Both the position numbers and the translations under genes were made by a program. Shown piece after piece: positions 1-9,545 of a DNA stretch of 64,000 nt. How positions within the stretch are numbered: position 1 is the first letter of the stretch; each line of letters opens with the position of its first letter. Source of the stretch: Mycobacterium sp. (GTDB lineage: Bacteria > Actinomycetota > Actinomycetes > Mycobacteriales > Mycobacteriaceae); the NCBI GenBank assembly GCA_025965895.1, contig JAOPWC010000002.1:1-64000 (forward strand), read 5' to 3'. The notes beneath the pieces were generated by a model. The model was not told where the DNA came from. It did no database searches and saw only the letters and a program-made list of their open reading frames with translations.

Positions 1-1892
1 CGCTGAAGCGTGTCACGCGAACCACGGCAGGCCGTATCCGCATCACAGATTGGACTGGCGTTCAGGGCGTTGAGCATCGGGGCCGCCCCACGGTAGACAT
101 CGTCGACTTGGGCGAGATTGACGCCCACGGCGTCGTCGAGGGATTGCATATTCGTGACCAGTTTCGCGGCCTTGTCGATCTGAGCGAGCGTAGTGGTTCC
201 GCCGAACCGGTTCTGCATCTGCGTCAAGGCATCAGCCAATCCGCTGATGGAGGACACCGCTTGAACCATGCCACCGCGCACGTCCCCGAGAGTGTCGGCA
301 AGCTGGTGAGCACCGCCGGCCAAGCGGTCAAGGTCACTGTCTTTGCTGGCGATCCGCGACGACGCCTCGTTGAGCTTGTCGCCGATCTGCCCGGCCTGAT
401 AGGTCGTCTTCGCTTGTTCGAGCGTCTCGCCGGTGGGCCGGGTGATGCCACGTACCGCGGCGATGCCGGGCAGCTGGCTCACTCGATGCGCCATCTGCTC
501 GAGATCGGCCAGCGCTTCCGGCGTCCGCAAATCGTGCGGAGACTGCACCAGGAGGAATTGCTGAACGCTTTCATTCACTGGGAAATGGCGAGCCATCGCC
601 GCGTATCCGATGTTGCTTTTGGCCGAAGGCGGCAGGTCCTTCCGGTCGTCGTGGTTGAATTTCACGAGGCCGGTGCATGCAGCAAGGATGATCAGAATGA
701 TGAGGCTGGCCACCAAATGGCCCACCGGGCGGCGGACGATGTGAATCCCAGACCGCCGCCAAAAACGGCTGGTAATTTCACGTCTCGGCTTCACCCACCC
801 GCGACGACCGGCGAGCACGACCATCGCGGGCAACAAGGTGACCGATGTCAAAAAGCCGATGGCAATGGTGACTGCCAGGGCAGGCCCAATGGTCGAGAAG
901 ACACCCAGCTTGGCGAAACTCATCCCGAGGAACGTGATCGCCACGGTGCCCGCAGACGCGGCGATCACCTTGCCGATGGACGAGAGCGCCGACACCACGG
1001 CCTCATCGGAATCCGAGCCGCGCCGGATCGACTCGTGGTACCGGCTGATGAAGAAGACCGCATAGTCGGTTCCCGCGCCGAGCATCATGCCGGTGATCAA
1101 GACGATGGCCTGGGGATTGATGCTCATACCCAGCCGCACGAGCCCGGCGATGGTCTGCTGCGCGATCACCAGCGAAATTCCGATGGTCGCCAAGGGCACG
1201 ATCATCGTGACCGGGTTTCGGTAGACCAGCAACAAGATCGTCAGCACCATGAGCGCCGTCGCCGTCTCGACCACGTGTACGTCGCGCTCGCCGATGGCGG
1301 TCATGTCACCAACGGTTGCCGCGGGTCCGGAGAGGTTGGCAGTCAGCGCGGTGCCTTTGGTCGTCTCCTTGACGATCTCGATGGCTCGGTTTGTCGCCTC
1401 GTTGCCTTCGGGGGTGGCCAGCGTACCGGCGATGCCGACCGGGAGGTTCCATGCCTTTCGGTCCTTGCTCGTCATCGCGTCACGCAGTGGTGGTGTGCTG
1501 ATGAAGTCCTGCACCTGCGCGACGTCGCGACTATCGGCGCGCAGGTTGTCGACCACCCGGCCGTAGACGGCTTCGTCTGCCGGGGTCAAGCCCTTTTCAT
1601 TGCTCAACCCGATCAGCAAGATGTTCTCGTTGCCGGGCTCGTTGAACGCCTTGACCATCTGCTCGCCGGCTAACGAAACCGGGGAGTCGGGGGGCAAGAA
1701 GTCGGGCGGGCGCTCTCCGGCGATCTTCTCCAGCGACGGAAGGGTCAAGAACAACACAGCCGCGGTGGCGACCCACAAACCGATGACGACCAGCGGTCGG
1801 CGCACCACGAAGCGGCCGAGCCGATGGAACCCGCCCCCGGGCGCCCGGTTAACAGCGGGGCGCTCTACCGATCGCCCACACGTCAATGACAT
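1..1892 (-). CDS. mmpL: MmpL-family RND lipid transporter (3' part outside window)
   Basis: Inner-membrane RND transporter of the mycobacterial MmpL family, which exports lipids or siderophores using the proton gradient. About 630 residues are visible. A first membrane helix lies near residues 33-52. A porter domain with LPPDSPVS follows, then a block of five helices with a GTDYA motif near residues 272-276, the Asp-Tyr pair of the proton relay. A second porter domain near residues 490-575 contains a coiled-coil-like stretch rich in Leu, Asp and Gly, as in MmpL4/MmpL5-type proteins. MmpL proteins usually have 900-1000 residues, so about the last third lies beyond the left edge. The ATG at 1892 places the first helix at the usual distance. 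No MmpS partner is seen upstream. The frame stays open to base 1. Confidence 0.93.
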   Translation of the reverse strand, partial: MSLTCGRSVERPAVNRAPGGGFHRLGRFVVRRPLVVIGLWVATAAVLFLTLPSLEKIAGERPPDFLPPDSPVSLAGEQMVKAFNEPGNENILLIGLSNEKGLTPADEAVYGRVVDNLRADSRDVAQVQDFISTPPLRDAMTSKDRKAWNLPVGIAGTLATPEGNEATNRAIEIVKETTKGTALTANLSGPAATVGDMTAIGERDVHVVETATALMVLTILLLVYRNPVTMIVPLATIGISLVIAQQTIAGLVRLGMSINPQAIVLITGMMLGAGTDYAVFFISRYHESIRRGSDSDEAVVSALSSIGKVIAASAGTVAITFLGMSFAKLGVFSTIGPALAVTIAIGFLTSVTLLPAMVVLAGRRGWVKPRREITSRFWRRSGIHIVRRPVGHLVASLIILIILAACTGLVKFNHDDRKDLPPSAKSNIGYAAMARHFPVNESVQQFLLVQSPHDLRTPEALADLEQMAHRVSQLPGIAAVRGITRPTGETLEQAKTTYQAGQIGDKLNEASSRIASKDSDLDRLAGGAHQLADTLGDVRGGMVQAVSSISGLADALTQMQNRFGGTTTLAQIDKAAKLVTNMQSLDDAVGVNLAQVDDVYRGAAPMLNALNASPICDADTACRGSRDTLQ

Positions 1893-1899
1893 CGCGGGC

Positions 1900-2274
1900 C
1901 TAGCCGCTAGACGCGTACGCGTCAATTGCGACGCGACGGTTCGAATTACGAAGGCGCCAATTGGACGACGCGAGGGCAGCTACCGCCGCTCGCTCGTGTG
2001 CTCGCTGTGCGAGTAGGTGCCATCTCCACACAGAGTTGGCGAGGCCTGTCGTGACTGATCGGGGCATCGCGGACTCTCTGCTGGCGGCCTGATACTCGCC
2101 TGTTGGGCATTCGAGGAAGGGATGCGGAGCCGCCGACACTTCGCCATTGCGCCCGGTGGCGAAGTGATGTGGCTGCAACGCGTCCGGCTGGATGGGCCTC
2201 GGATGCAGTTCCCGCCGGAACTTTGACAGCGTTGCCGCAGCCACTGCTGCGGCGACTGCCAAAGCACGAAGCAC
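1900..2274 (-). CDS. Possible small exported protein, perhaps decayed
   Basis: Not recognised. A GTG at 2274 is preceded by a strong AGGGAGGG ribosome site and encodes a short hydrophobic Ala/Val-rich start (LRALAVAAAVAAATLS) typical of a signal peptide. It then runs into Arg-, His- and Pro-rich sequence without the composition of a mature mycobacterial secreted protein. This suggests a small secreted-protein gene whose downstream part has been frameshifted or replaced. The stop falls just ahead of the mmpL start. Coding status is uncertain; only the start signal and the hydrophobic segment argue for it. Confidence 0.3.
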   Translation of the reverse strand: MLRALAVAAAVAAATLSKFRRELHPRPIQPDALQPHHFATGRNGEVSAAPHPFLECPTGEYQAASRESAMPRSVTTGLANSVWRWHLLAQRAHERAAVAALASSNWRLRNSNRRVAIDAYASSG

Positions 2275-2645
2275 TTTCCCTCCCTTTATCTTTCGATGAC
2301 GTCCAAGCTTATTTACGACTGCGTAAACAGGGACAGCGTGAGCGTACAACCGTCCGACCTAAGTGCGCTCAATTTTCCAGGAACCCGTGTCGGGACGCTT
2401 GAAAAGGATACGAGTAGCAACGGTTGAAAACGTCGCCACCGAACAGATCGGATGGGTGATGTCTTTAGGAAGACTGGGCGTTGATCCGGCATCGTGACCG
2501 CGGCAAGACGATTGAACAGGCGGCTCTGCTGGCCGTGCCCGGCCGAGTTGCGCGCACGGCGGGGTCTGACACGCCCGGTAAAGCGCCGGGAAAGTCCAGC
2601 TGAACGCGAGTTGACTGTGACACTGCCTGACCGCATGCTTCATCA
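2275..2645. other. Gap without recognised gene
   Basis: Carries the ribosome site of the minus-strand small ORF and the upstream region of the plus-strand gene at 2646. Overlapping minus-strand frames here have no recognisable motif and are treated as chance. Confidence 0.4.
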
Positions 2646-2861
2646 ATGACGGAGATCAGCGAGCAGCTGTTGATTGCCGACGTCGAACGCCGTCTGACCG
2701 GCAAGTATCCGCATATTCCGGTCGATCAGATCGTCCTTGCCGTTCAGGACGCGCTGGCCAGATTTGAACACAGCCGTATCCGGGACTTCGTTCCGTTATT
2801 GGTCGAGCGGCACGCTCGCGCTGAACTAGCGAAAATGCGGGAAAGGGTCACCTCCCGCTAG
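2646..2861 (+). CDS. Small helical protein, DUF3562 / three-helix-bundle dimerization type
   Basis: A 71-residue acidic/basic helical protein without signal peptide or membrane segment. It has the pattern of the short actinobacterial family annotated as DUF3562 or three-helix-bundle dimerization domain: an N-terminal helix (ISEQLLIADVERRL), a Y/P linker, a second helix (VDQIVLAVQDALARF) and a third (VPLLVERHARAELAKM). The function of the family is not established; a dimerization or adaptor role is inferred from its fold name. The gene stands alone, in the opposite orientation to mmpL. Family assignment rests on pattern memory only. Confidence 0.7.
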   Translation: MTEISEQLLIADVERRLTGKYPHIPVDQIVLAVQDALARFEHSRIRDFVPLLVERHARAELAKMRERVTSR

Positions 2862-3664
2862 TCGGGGGCCGTTTAGCCTGACCTGTCGGCGCGATGTTGC
2901 TCGGGCGGTGTCCATTCGCCACGGTCCTCATGTGTCAGATACGCGATCATGTTGCGCTCGCTGTCGCCACGACTCCATTCCAACACCAGCGCCACCCGGC
3001 CCACCTGACACACTCATTCACCGCACCAACCACCTGGAACAACACCGATCCGCCCCGCTCGTAATGGCTCCCTCCCGGCAGACACCTCCTAAACGGCGCA
3101 AAAGTTCGGAACCCGTAGCGAGCTAATTCTTCAAGGCCGTTCCGGCAACCGAACCGCTCAGGCGGCGGGCTCGGGGGCTCAGGTTCAAGGGTCAGCCTCG
3201 CCGCCGTAAAGTTTCTGTGGTACGAGCATAGGCGCGGCTTTCGAGCAGCTTCAACACCATTCGAAGTGCGAAGGGCACCGCGGCAACGAAGCGTCGCTGC
3301 TCCTCGGATGTGGCGTCGCCCGGAGGCCAAGCAGAAAGGGTTATACCTTCCGAACAGGAAGCAGGCGGCCCAAGCCGACGAGCGCCAAGACTCAGACGGT
3401 CGCGATGATCGGGATCGCCGGGCGCACAAACTCTTGATCAGTTGTCCGCTGGGCGGCCGTTGTATTCGTCTTCAGCGCCGACGATGCCGTCGCAACCGCG
3501 CTTTGCGGCGAACGGCAAGAGGACGCTTCTCAGACCCACTAGGGCGACGGCTACCCGGAAAACTCCAGCTAGCGGCAGGGTTCAATGGGTGTCAGCGGTG
3601 GCGACACCGGTTTGCTGGGGCGAAATGATGGGGCATAGCGATCCCAGCAAACCGGAGAAAACCA
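2862..3664. other. Gap without recognised gene
   Basis: About 800 bases. Open frames on both strands are Arg/Pro-rich, overlap one another and lack a convincing ribosome site or motif. No tRNA, IS end or repeat was seen. Confidence 0.4.
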
Positions 3665-3916
3665 ATGAAGACAACGATCAAGTACATCGCCCCCTGGTTG
3701 GCCGCAGCCGCGATCGGTGGAGCGATTGGCCTCGCGCCCATCGCCGGCGCCGCTACCGGTACCACACCAGTCGCGCAGACCAAGGCCGCCGCTATTCAGG
3801 CCCCTGCGCCCACGCCCGCGCCGACGCCGTTCGAGAGTGGAACCTCTCCTCTCGTGCCAAGCAACGTGGGAGCCGATCCCTACCTCCCGTTTCCTAACGG
3901 CGGCTTGGCTTTCTGA
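3665..3916 (+). CDS. Small secreted protein
   Basis: An 83-residue protein with a classical Sec signal: MKTTIK, then a hydrophobic segment (APWLAAAAIGGAIGLAPIAG) ending in an Ala-rich cleavage region near residue 30. The mature part is Ala/Pro/Thr-rich (PAPTPAPTP) and ends in a Gly/Pro/Asn stretch. It is of the type common in mycobacterial culture filtrates, with no known function. The ATG follows GGAG at good spacing (ccggagaaaacc). It is one of several unlinked small exported ORFs in this window. Confidence 0.75.
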   Translation: MKTTIKYIAPWLAAAAIGGAIGLAPIAGAATGTTPVAQTKAAAIQAPAPTPAPTPFESGTSPLVPSNVGADPYLPFPNGGLAF

Positions 3917-4187
3917 TCCGCCACAAGCCCAGTCCGGACCATCAAAACACAAAACCGCCCAAGGCAGCTCACCACAATCAGTCGGGGCGTCACGTGACAA
4001 CGTCTGTCATGAGTTGGCCCGCTGGTTGACCCACTGCGGTGAGACGGCAAGTAACGGCCAGCATTAGCCGCTTACGCAAATGAGGTGACCACAACGCGGT
4101 GAGGTCAGTCCGGGGTGACCCGCCGGTCGTTCCGGTGGCATTGGGTGGCTAGGCGTGTTCGTTCCAGGCAGCGACGAGCATCGAAGC

Positions 4188-4902
4188 TCAACCGCCACAA
4201 GGGCGGTCATCGGGCTTAGGTGGTAATGCGATGCGTTTGTGTTTCGCCGAGGAGTAGGTTCCGTTGGAGCGCGACGCCGCCAGTGCGGCGGTGCCCAGGG
4301 CGCCCTTGAGGTAGCGGTTGGCGGGGCGGGTCTTGGTCGACTTCACCCTGCCAGCGGATTCGTTGGACCCGGGTGGGGTGCCTGCCCAGGACGCGAGATG
4401 TCCGGCCGTGGGGAACGCGGTCACGTCGGCGCCGGCTTCGGCGAAGACCACATCAGCGACCATGTTGGAGCAGCCCGGGATGCGGGTAATGCAGTTCCCG
4501 GGCGGCGCGTAAAGGTGTCATCGTCTCCTCTATGCGGGCGTCGAGTGCGTCCAATGCGTTAGGCGTATTCGTCGACCAGATTTAGGTGCATGCCGATCAA
4601 AAACCCGTGATGGGCGTGAACCCGCCGGTCAACGCCTCGGTCAGGGCGCCGACCTTCGACCGCAAGCGCTGCCTGGCCAGATCGGCCATCGCCGCGGGCT
4701 CGTCGCGTCCCTCGATCAAAGCCTCGAGCATCGCGCGGCCCGACACGCCCATGATGTCGGTGGCCACCGTGGAGAGTTTGCTGCCGGCGTCCTCGAGAAT
4801 CTTCTCGATGCGTTGCACCTGCCGGGTACGACCGCGGGTCAGCGCGGTGCGCGGCTGGGTCAGATCGCGCAGGCTCGTCCGGCACCCAACCGGGGAACCC
4901 AT
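4188..4902 (-). pseudogene. IS110-family transposase remnant, truncated and frameshifted
   Basis: Pieces of an IS110-family transposase (DEDD-type, Transposase_20 C-terminal domain) are readable in successive frames. 4597-4902 carries the central region (RIEKILEDAGSKLSTVATDI, then MGVSGRAMLEALIEGR). About 4559-4615 continues in another frame (GFLIGMHLNLVDEYA). 4188-4463 carries the C-terminal domain with FPTAGHLASWAG, NESAGR and NRYLKGAL. At least two frameshifts, near 4615 and near 4495, and loss of the N-terminal catalytic half make it inactive. No terminal repeats were identified; IS110 elements usually lack them. It shows past transposition in this region. Confidence 0.88.
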
Positions 4903-4992
4903 CCCGAGGCAGCTCCTCGCGTGCGCGACCCGCCTTCGCTACGACGGAACTTCATTCGCCACGACGACGCCCGATCGCGGTATCGTCCCGCT

Positions 4993-5301
4993 GTGGGGAC
5001 GAAGGCCGAACGCCGTGCCGCGCGCGAACGCGTAGCTACCTACCACGAGGCGCGACTGGCCGAGCTCATCGAACACATTACGGCCGCGCTCGACCGCTAC
5101 CGCTCCGGCGAGATCGACGCCTACGCCATCGACGAGACGATCCACCACTATCACCGGGCAGCCCGCGAGCTGTGGAAGTTCTGCTGGTCCGGCGGCGGCG
5201 GAACACACATCGAGCTCATCGCCCACCTCCTCGATCAAATGGCCACCGACGGCGAAACCATCAACTGGTGGGAACAGGTCACGCCGCGACAACGCGAGTG
5301 A
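4993..5301 (+). CDS. Conserved small hypothetical protein
   Basis: A 102-residue soluble, charged, helix-rich protein beginning at GTG 4993 (VGTKAERRAARERV). It has a distinctive middle (YHEARLAELIEHITAALDRY) and a WKFCW motif before a Gly-rich turn. The even, non-repetitive composition and a His/Trp-rich core (ETIHHYHRAARELWKFCW) look like a real folded protein. I recall similar ORFs in mycobacteria and relatives but know no function. The upstream extension of the frame is Arg/Pro-rich and overlaps the IS remnant, so it was excluded. No clear ribosome site precedes the chosen GTG. Confidence 0.65.
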   Translation: MGTKAERRAARERVATYHEARLAELIEHITAALDRYRSGEIDAYAIDETIHHYHRAARELWKFCWSGGGGTHIELIAHLLDQMATDGETINWWEQVTPRQRE

Positions 5302-6187
5302 TCACCCACAGCAGAACCCCGACCCACCGATCGGGTGACGTCAAAATTCACGAATAAAACCGGCCACTCGCCCCCACAGTGAAGTCAGCATTCGCGAACA
5401 ACCGCCGTCGCGATCAACGACCAGATCCAACAGCCCTGAGCCCCAACGAACGTGAGGTGACGGCCGATTTTCCATGACCACGGAGGAGCAAGCGAAGCGC
5501 CCCTGAAGCGCTAATCCGGAAGAGCCTGCGGTCGCATCCGACTTCGGCGGATCGGTTGATCTACGGAGCGACCTGCCGGCCGGCAGGGAACTGGCCGAAG
5601 AGATCGCCGCACATTGGCGAGGTCACGTCGACGCCACTCGCCCACGAACAGGACCGCCCCGGCTAACCGCAGCGACACCGAAGGCTGGCGGGATTTCAGC
5701 CCTGCCACACACTTATAACCACCACCGCCACTCTGGGCTAATTACCCGCCTCGGATTGCACACATGACGGATCGGGGCTCCGGGGGATGAGCGCATCCAT
5801 CTCCCGCCTGCGACTGCTCGGCGCAATGTGCAATTTCCCACTGGCAAACGGAATTTCGACGCGCGTGTGGGGCCATTGGCGGCAGGAACACTTGCCGACT
5901 GGGAACCGAGCACGGGTTCGGCCGTCTCGTGGCAACCATCACCTGCGACTTGTCGGTTCATCCACCTGGGCGACGGCCGAAACACTCACTGAATTATCGA
6001 ATTTCAGTGCGCATGGGCACTACAGCGAACCAGACGACAACTGTCGCCGCAGAACCCCTCCTGCAGTGGTGGCTGGCGTCGGTCGCTCGTTTCGGCAAGG
6101 CTGTTCAAGGAACGCTGATTATTCCGTTCGGCCTGAGCGCAGACCTCCTCCGACGCCGCCGCCCGCAGAGCCGAAGCTCGGTAGGGG
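5302..6187. other. Gap without recognised gene
   Basis: About 890 bases after the small gene at 4993. Several overlapping frames of 60-135 codons exist, but none has a plausible start context, motif or protein-like composition. Could be debris next to the IS110 remnant. Confidence 0.4.
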
Positions 6188-6451
6188 TCAGTAGAGGGTC
6201 AGGACTTCGTTCCGTCGGATCATCGCCTCGGAACGGCGCACCTTCGCGCCCGTCATCGTTTTGGCCACAGCCGCGACGACGGCCAATTGCACCAATCCGA
6301 TCAGCAGCACCGGCCACAGCGCACCCGCCGAGACAGTCAGCCATCCGCGGTGCCGCGGTCGTGGCATGCGACCATCGCCCAAACTTTCGGCGGCGACCAG
6401 AGCGCCGGTCGCCGTGACCACCGCTCCAATCAGGTACACACTGAGCAACAT
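6188..6451 (-). CDS. Small two-helix membrane protein
   Basis: An 87-residue membrane protein with helices at about residues 2-21 and 38-63, separated by a short basic loop (RMPRPRHRG), and a basic C-terminal tail (AKVRRSEAMIRR). The ATG at 6451 follows an excellent AAGGAGGAAG site, which decides the start against a longer frame reaching upstream. Function unknown; no neighbour suggests a partner. Confidence 0.6.
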   Translation of the reverse strand: MLLSVYLIGAVVTATGALVAAESLGDGRMPRPRHRGWLTVSAGALWPVLLIGLVQLAVVAAVAKTMTGAKVRRSEAMIRRNEVLTLY

Positions 6452-7001
6452 CTCGTTCGCTTCCTCCTTGCCCCGCCTCGACAACCAGCGTGCCGCGAAA
6501 CGCTGAACATCACGCATGATCAACATGAGCAATCGCTTAAAAGAGATCGAATCGCAAGGCCGCCTACACCTCGCAGAACGCGCAGACGTCATCCCGGAGT
6601 CTCGACTAATGCCCAAGGTGCCGCGGCGCCGCGCCGGTGACAACGGCACTTGCGCACAACTGATCGGCACTGATCAGGCGCATCAGGTACTGGCCGGAGC
6701 ACCAGCACACCACCAGCTGGGGCGGCGGCACCCCGATTCTGATGCCGCCGAGGGATCACGATTCGAGCATTATCGGCGGCGGGCCATGCAGCGGGGGCCG
6801 GGCATCTTGGGGCAGAGGGTGTAGAGCGCGCGGACGTCGCTTGGGTAGCCGATGACTTAGCTCGGTTGCCCGACGCCGCCGACGATGGGCTCGACGGAGC
6901 AGATGCGCATTAATTGATGCTGAACCGAGGCCTGAACTGGAGTTTTCTCGGGTCCGTCGGCGTACCCTCGGGTAGGTACAGCAAAGTAAGAAGGCTTCAC
7001 T
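6452..7001. other. Gap without recognised gene
   Basis: About 550 bases between divergent small genes. It contains the promoter regions of both. No longer coding frame with a credible start was found. Confidence 0.4.
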
Positions 7002-7274
7002 ATGGGAACCATTGAACTCCCCGTACGACGACTGATTTTGGCCAGTGGGCTCGCAGTGGCGGTGGCCATCGTCCCATCTGTGGGGTACTTCGCCAGCACA
7101 GCGACACCTCGGATGTACCACACCATCGCCGACCCCAGCAGATGCACGGTTACCAAATCCGGCGGCTCCTCATCCCTGGTGTGCGTGCCCGGTATCGTGC
7201 CCGGTGGCATCGGCGGTGCGCCCACCCAACAGCAACTGACTGCTAAAAACGCGCAACGGTCGCACGCACGTTAA
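7002..7274 (+). CDS. Small secreted protein with C-terminal GAPT motif
   Basis: A 90-residue predicted exported protein. The N-terminus is positively charged (MGTIELPVRR), then hydrophobic (LILASGLAVAVAIVPSVGYF), then a short mature part with two Cys and a PGGIGGAPTQQQLTA tail. A similar P-G-G-x-x-x-G-A-P-T-x-x-x-L tail occurs in the protein at 62778, so the two may belong to one family. AAGAAGG lies upstream of the ATG. No function known. Confidence 0.65.
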   Translation: MGTIELPVRRLILASGLAVAVAIVPSVGYFASTATPRMYHTIADPSRCTVTKSGGSSSLVCVPGIVPGGIGGAPTQQQLTAKNAQRSHAR

Positions 7275-7557
7275 CACCGCGTTCGGCCCACCTGCCTGAT
7301 GCCGGTCGCTCCAAGGCGCCCGTCCTTCTGATGTAGCGAGGGGCCGTTGCTTGCATCAGGGCGGGCAAACGCGGGGCGATACGCATCGGCGCAGCGCGTG
7401 CAGCAGCACGTGCAGATCGCCGCGGATCGACCGATGCCAGCACCGGAATTTCGGCGGCACTGCGCTCAAGCAGCGCGTCGATGGTCAGTGCGCGCAGCCC
7501 GGATCTAGCAGTGCGCGCAGCGCGGAGCTAGCACAACAATCCGCCAAGCTCGGGAGT

Positions 7558-8856
7558 TCAGTGCCCATCGATGCCGGGTTCACCGTCAGATTTTCGTGCC
7601 AGCCAGGCCAATGCCGCGACCGTCAGCGCTTGGGTTCCGGTATCGAGGGTGGGTTGGATAACGGGCGCAAAGAACGGCGAGTGATTGACCGGGATGTCCT
7701 GGGCAAGACGCCCTGCGGCCTCGGCCGCGTAGTAGGTATTCCGGTCGATTCCACCGATTCCCCAGTAGCTGTAGGGAATTGCTAGTGCGTTGGGGATGTC
7801 GCTGAAGTCCTCACTGTAGGTCTGCAGTGCGAGATCTCGCGCCAGGTCGCCGAAAAATTCGTCAAACGCGGCCCGCACCTTGTTGGTGGTCGGGACGTCG
7901 TTGTCGGTGGGCGGGAAACGGTCGAAGAGTTCGAAGTCGGGCTGCTTCGGGGACCCGGATGCCTGACACTCAGCGATAACGATGCGACGAACTGCGTCGA
8001 GGATCGTGCTCCGGGTCTGCTCGCTATATGTGCGGGTGTTCAGCTGCAGGATGGCGCGGTCGGAGATGACATTGTTGCTCTTGGTGCCGGCCGCGATGCT
8101 GGCGACAGTCAGCACAGCGGGGTCATTCGGTGCGACCTCGCGAGACACCACGGTCTGGAGCCTGATCACGATCATGGCCGCCAGCACCACCGGGTCAACG
8201 GTGGTGTGCGGCGTCGAGCCGTGGCCACCGCGGCCGTAGACCGTGATCCGCATGCTGTCGGCGGCGGCCAGCACAGGACCTGGACGGCTACGGACCTCGC
8301 CGGCGGGAAACGGCAGGACATGCTGCGCGAGTGCGACGTCTGCGTCGCCGACGACCTCCGCGAGATCGTCGGCGACCATTCCGCGCGCGCCGTCCCCCAC
8401 TTCCTCCGCGGGCTGGAACAAAGCGATCACTCTGCCCGTCCACTGTGCGGGGGCGTCAGCCAGCAGCGACGCGGCGCCGAGCAGACAGGTCACATGCAGG
8501 TCGTGCCCGCAGGCGTGCATCACCGGCAGAACGTTGCCGTCCCGATCCGCCGTGGTGACTGTGCTGGCATAGGGCAGTCCGGTGTCCTCCTTCACCGGTA
8601 GAGCATCGATCTCGGCTCGCAGCAACACTGTCGGACCGTCGCCGTTGTGCAGGATTCCGACGACGCCCGTACCGCCAACACCCTCGCGGACGTCGTAGCC
8701 GAAGCTCCGTAATCGCTCAGCCACCGCTGCGGCAGTGCGCCGCTCCTGGTGGGACAACTCGGGGTTCTGGTGCAGGTGCCGGTATAAGTCCTCCTGCCAG
8801 CCGCGAACAGAATCCAGTCCTGCCAGGACAGACTTGGTCGATGTATCGGCGCACAT
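7558..8856 (-). CDS. M20-family metal-dependent amidohydrolase
   Basis: A 432-residue cytoplasmic M20/M40 peptidase-family amidohydrolase, the group that includes hippurate hydrolase and N-acyl-amino-acid deacylases. The domain is complete: a HLHQNPELSHQE N-terminus, metal-site motif MHACGHDLH (Cys116, His118), FQPAEE with the catalytic/metal Glu pair near residues 151-152, then AQHVLPFPAG. The dimerization (lid) domain has GRGGHGSTPHTTVDP, and the final metal region is NHSPFF. Length is normal for the family. Substrate cannot be read from sequence; an N-acyl or N-aroyl amino acid is likely. The start at ATG 8856 follows an AAGGGGCG site. It stands alone. Confidence 0.92.
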   Translation of the reverse strand: MCADTSTKSVLAGLDSVRGWQEDLYRHLHQNPELSHQERRTAAAVAERLRSFGYDVREGVGGTGVVGILHNGDGPTVLLRAEIDALPVKEDTGLPYASTVTTADRDGNVLPVMHACGHDLHVTCLLGAASLLADAPAQWTGRVIALFQPAEEVGDGARGMVADDLAEVVGDADVALAQHVLPFPAGEVRSRPGPVLAAADSMRITVYGRGGHGSTPHTTVDPVVLAAMIVIRLQTVVSREVAPNDPAVLTVASIAAGTKSNNVISDRAILQLNTRTYSEQTRSTILDAVRRIVIAECQASGSPKQPDFELFDRFPPTDNDVPTTNKVRAAFDEFFGDLARDLALQTYSEDFSDIPNALAIPYSYWGIGGIDRNTYYAAEAAGRLAQDIPVNHSPFFAPVIQPTLDTGTQALTVAALAWLARKSDGEPGIDGH

Positions 8857-9302
8857 TGTGTCGCCCCTTACTCTTTGGAACTGTCGCTACCATCAACGCG
8901 GGTGAGCCGGGGATGCGTCCCTGCGTTACTGACAGCACTGATATGGCGGACGCCAAAATCAACACGGAAGGTCCGGCAGGGCTGATAACGGTCGGTCCTA
9001 CCCACGGCGGATCGTGTGAGGAATGAACCGGCGCGCACTCTGTGGCATGCCAGACCAATGGCTACGGCGACAGAGCACCATGTACACACCGGTGAGCACG
9101 GCAACAATCAGCACGCTTGACCCGCCAAGTAGTGAAGCATCGCGAAAGGATGACCCGAATCGCGGCGAGCGGAACCACGCCCCAGTTGTTCCGGTGGGCC
9201 GGGCGCCTCCGCCTAAGCGAAGATGCCGGGCCGATAGATGCGTGCCGGCTCGTGTCTTTTTCCACCTCAAACTAGTCGAGGTTGGATGACCGAAACACCG
9301 CG
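8857..9302. other. Gap; possible small membrane ORF only
   Basis: On the minus strand near 9000-9150 a short hydrophobic segment (SSVLIVAVLTGVYMVLC) is encoded, but no start with a ribosome site was found. Otherwise nothing recognised. Confidence 0.35.
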
Positions 9303-9545
9303 CTACCGACGGTTGTACGAGAAAAACGGACCGTAGGTGCTCCCGATGGGCGGGTTTACCGAAGCTGCAGATTGAGGGGGCAGGGAGGAATTGATCTGGA
9401 CATTGCCGGGTGTCTGGCACTGTTTTGAGCCGCCCACGCTTACGCAAGACTGCGGATTTGCCGCGGCCACGGGGGCGGCGGCGATCGCTGCCGCGGCAGC
9501 TCCCGCCACCAATAGCGGTGTGATGTAGTTCAATTTGATCCGCAT
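9303..9545 (-). CDS. Small secreted protein with two cysteines
   Basis: An 80-residue exported protein: MRIKLNYITP, then an Ala-rich hydrophobic signal peptide with cleavage expected near APVAAAN (residues 25-30). The mature part has two Cys flanking a short loop (CVSVGGSKQC) that could form a disulfide, and an aromatic C-terminus (YGPFFSYNRR). The ATG at 9545 follows GAAGGAAG; longer frames upstream lack such a site. The N-terminal plan (MRIKLNYITP here, MKTTIKYIAP at 3665) suggests the two small proteins share ancestry. Function unknown. Confidence 0.75.
   Translation of the reverse strand: MRIKLNYITPLLVAGAAAAAIAAAPVAAANPQSCVSVGGSKQCQTPGNVQINSSLPPQSAASVNPPIGSTYGPFFSYNRR

Noticed and set aside
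108..1673. 521-codon plus-strand open frame
   Set aside because: It is antisense to mmpL, Arg/His/Asp-rich and without motif; a shadow of GC-rich coding DNA.
1930..1945. gttcgaat-like sequence suggesting a tRNA T-loop
   Set aside because: No acceptor stem or anticodon arm can be folded around it.
9000..9160. Minus-strand hydrophobic segment that could be a small membrane protein
   Set aside because: No start codon with a ribosome site and poor flanking composition.
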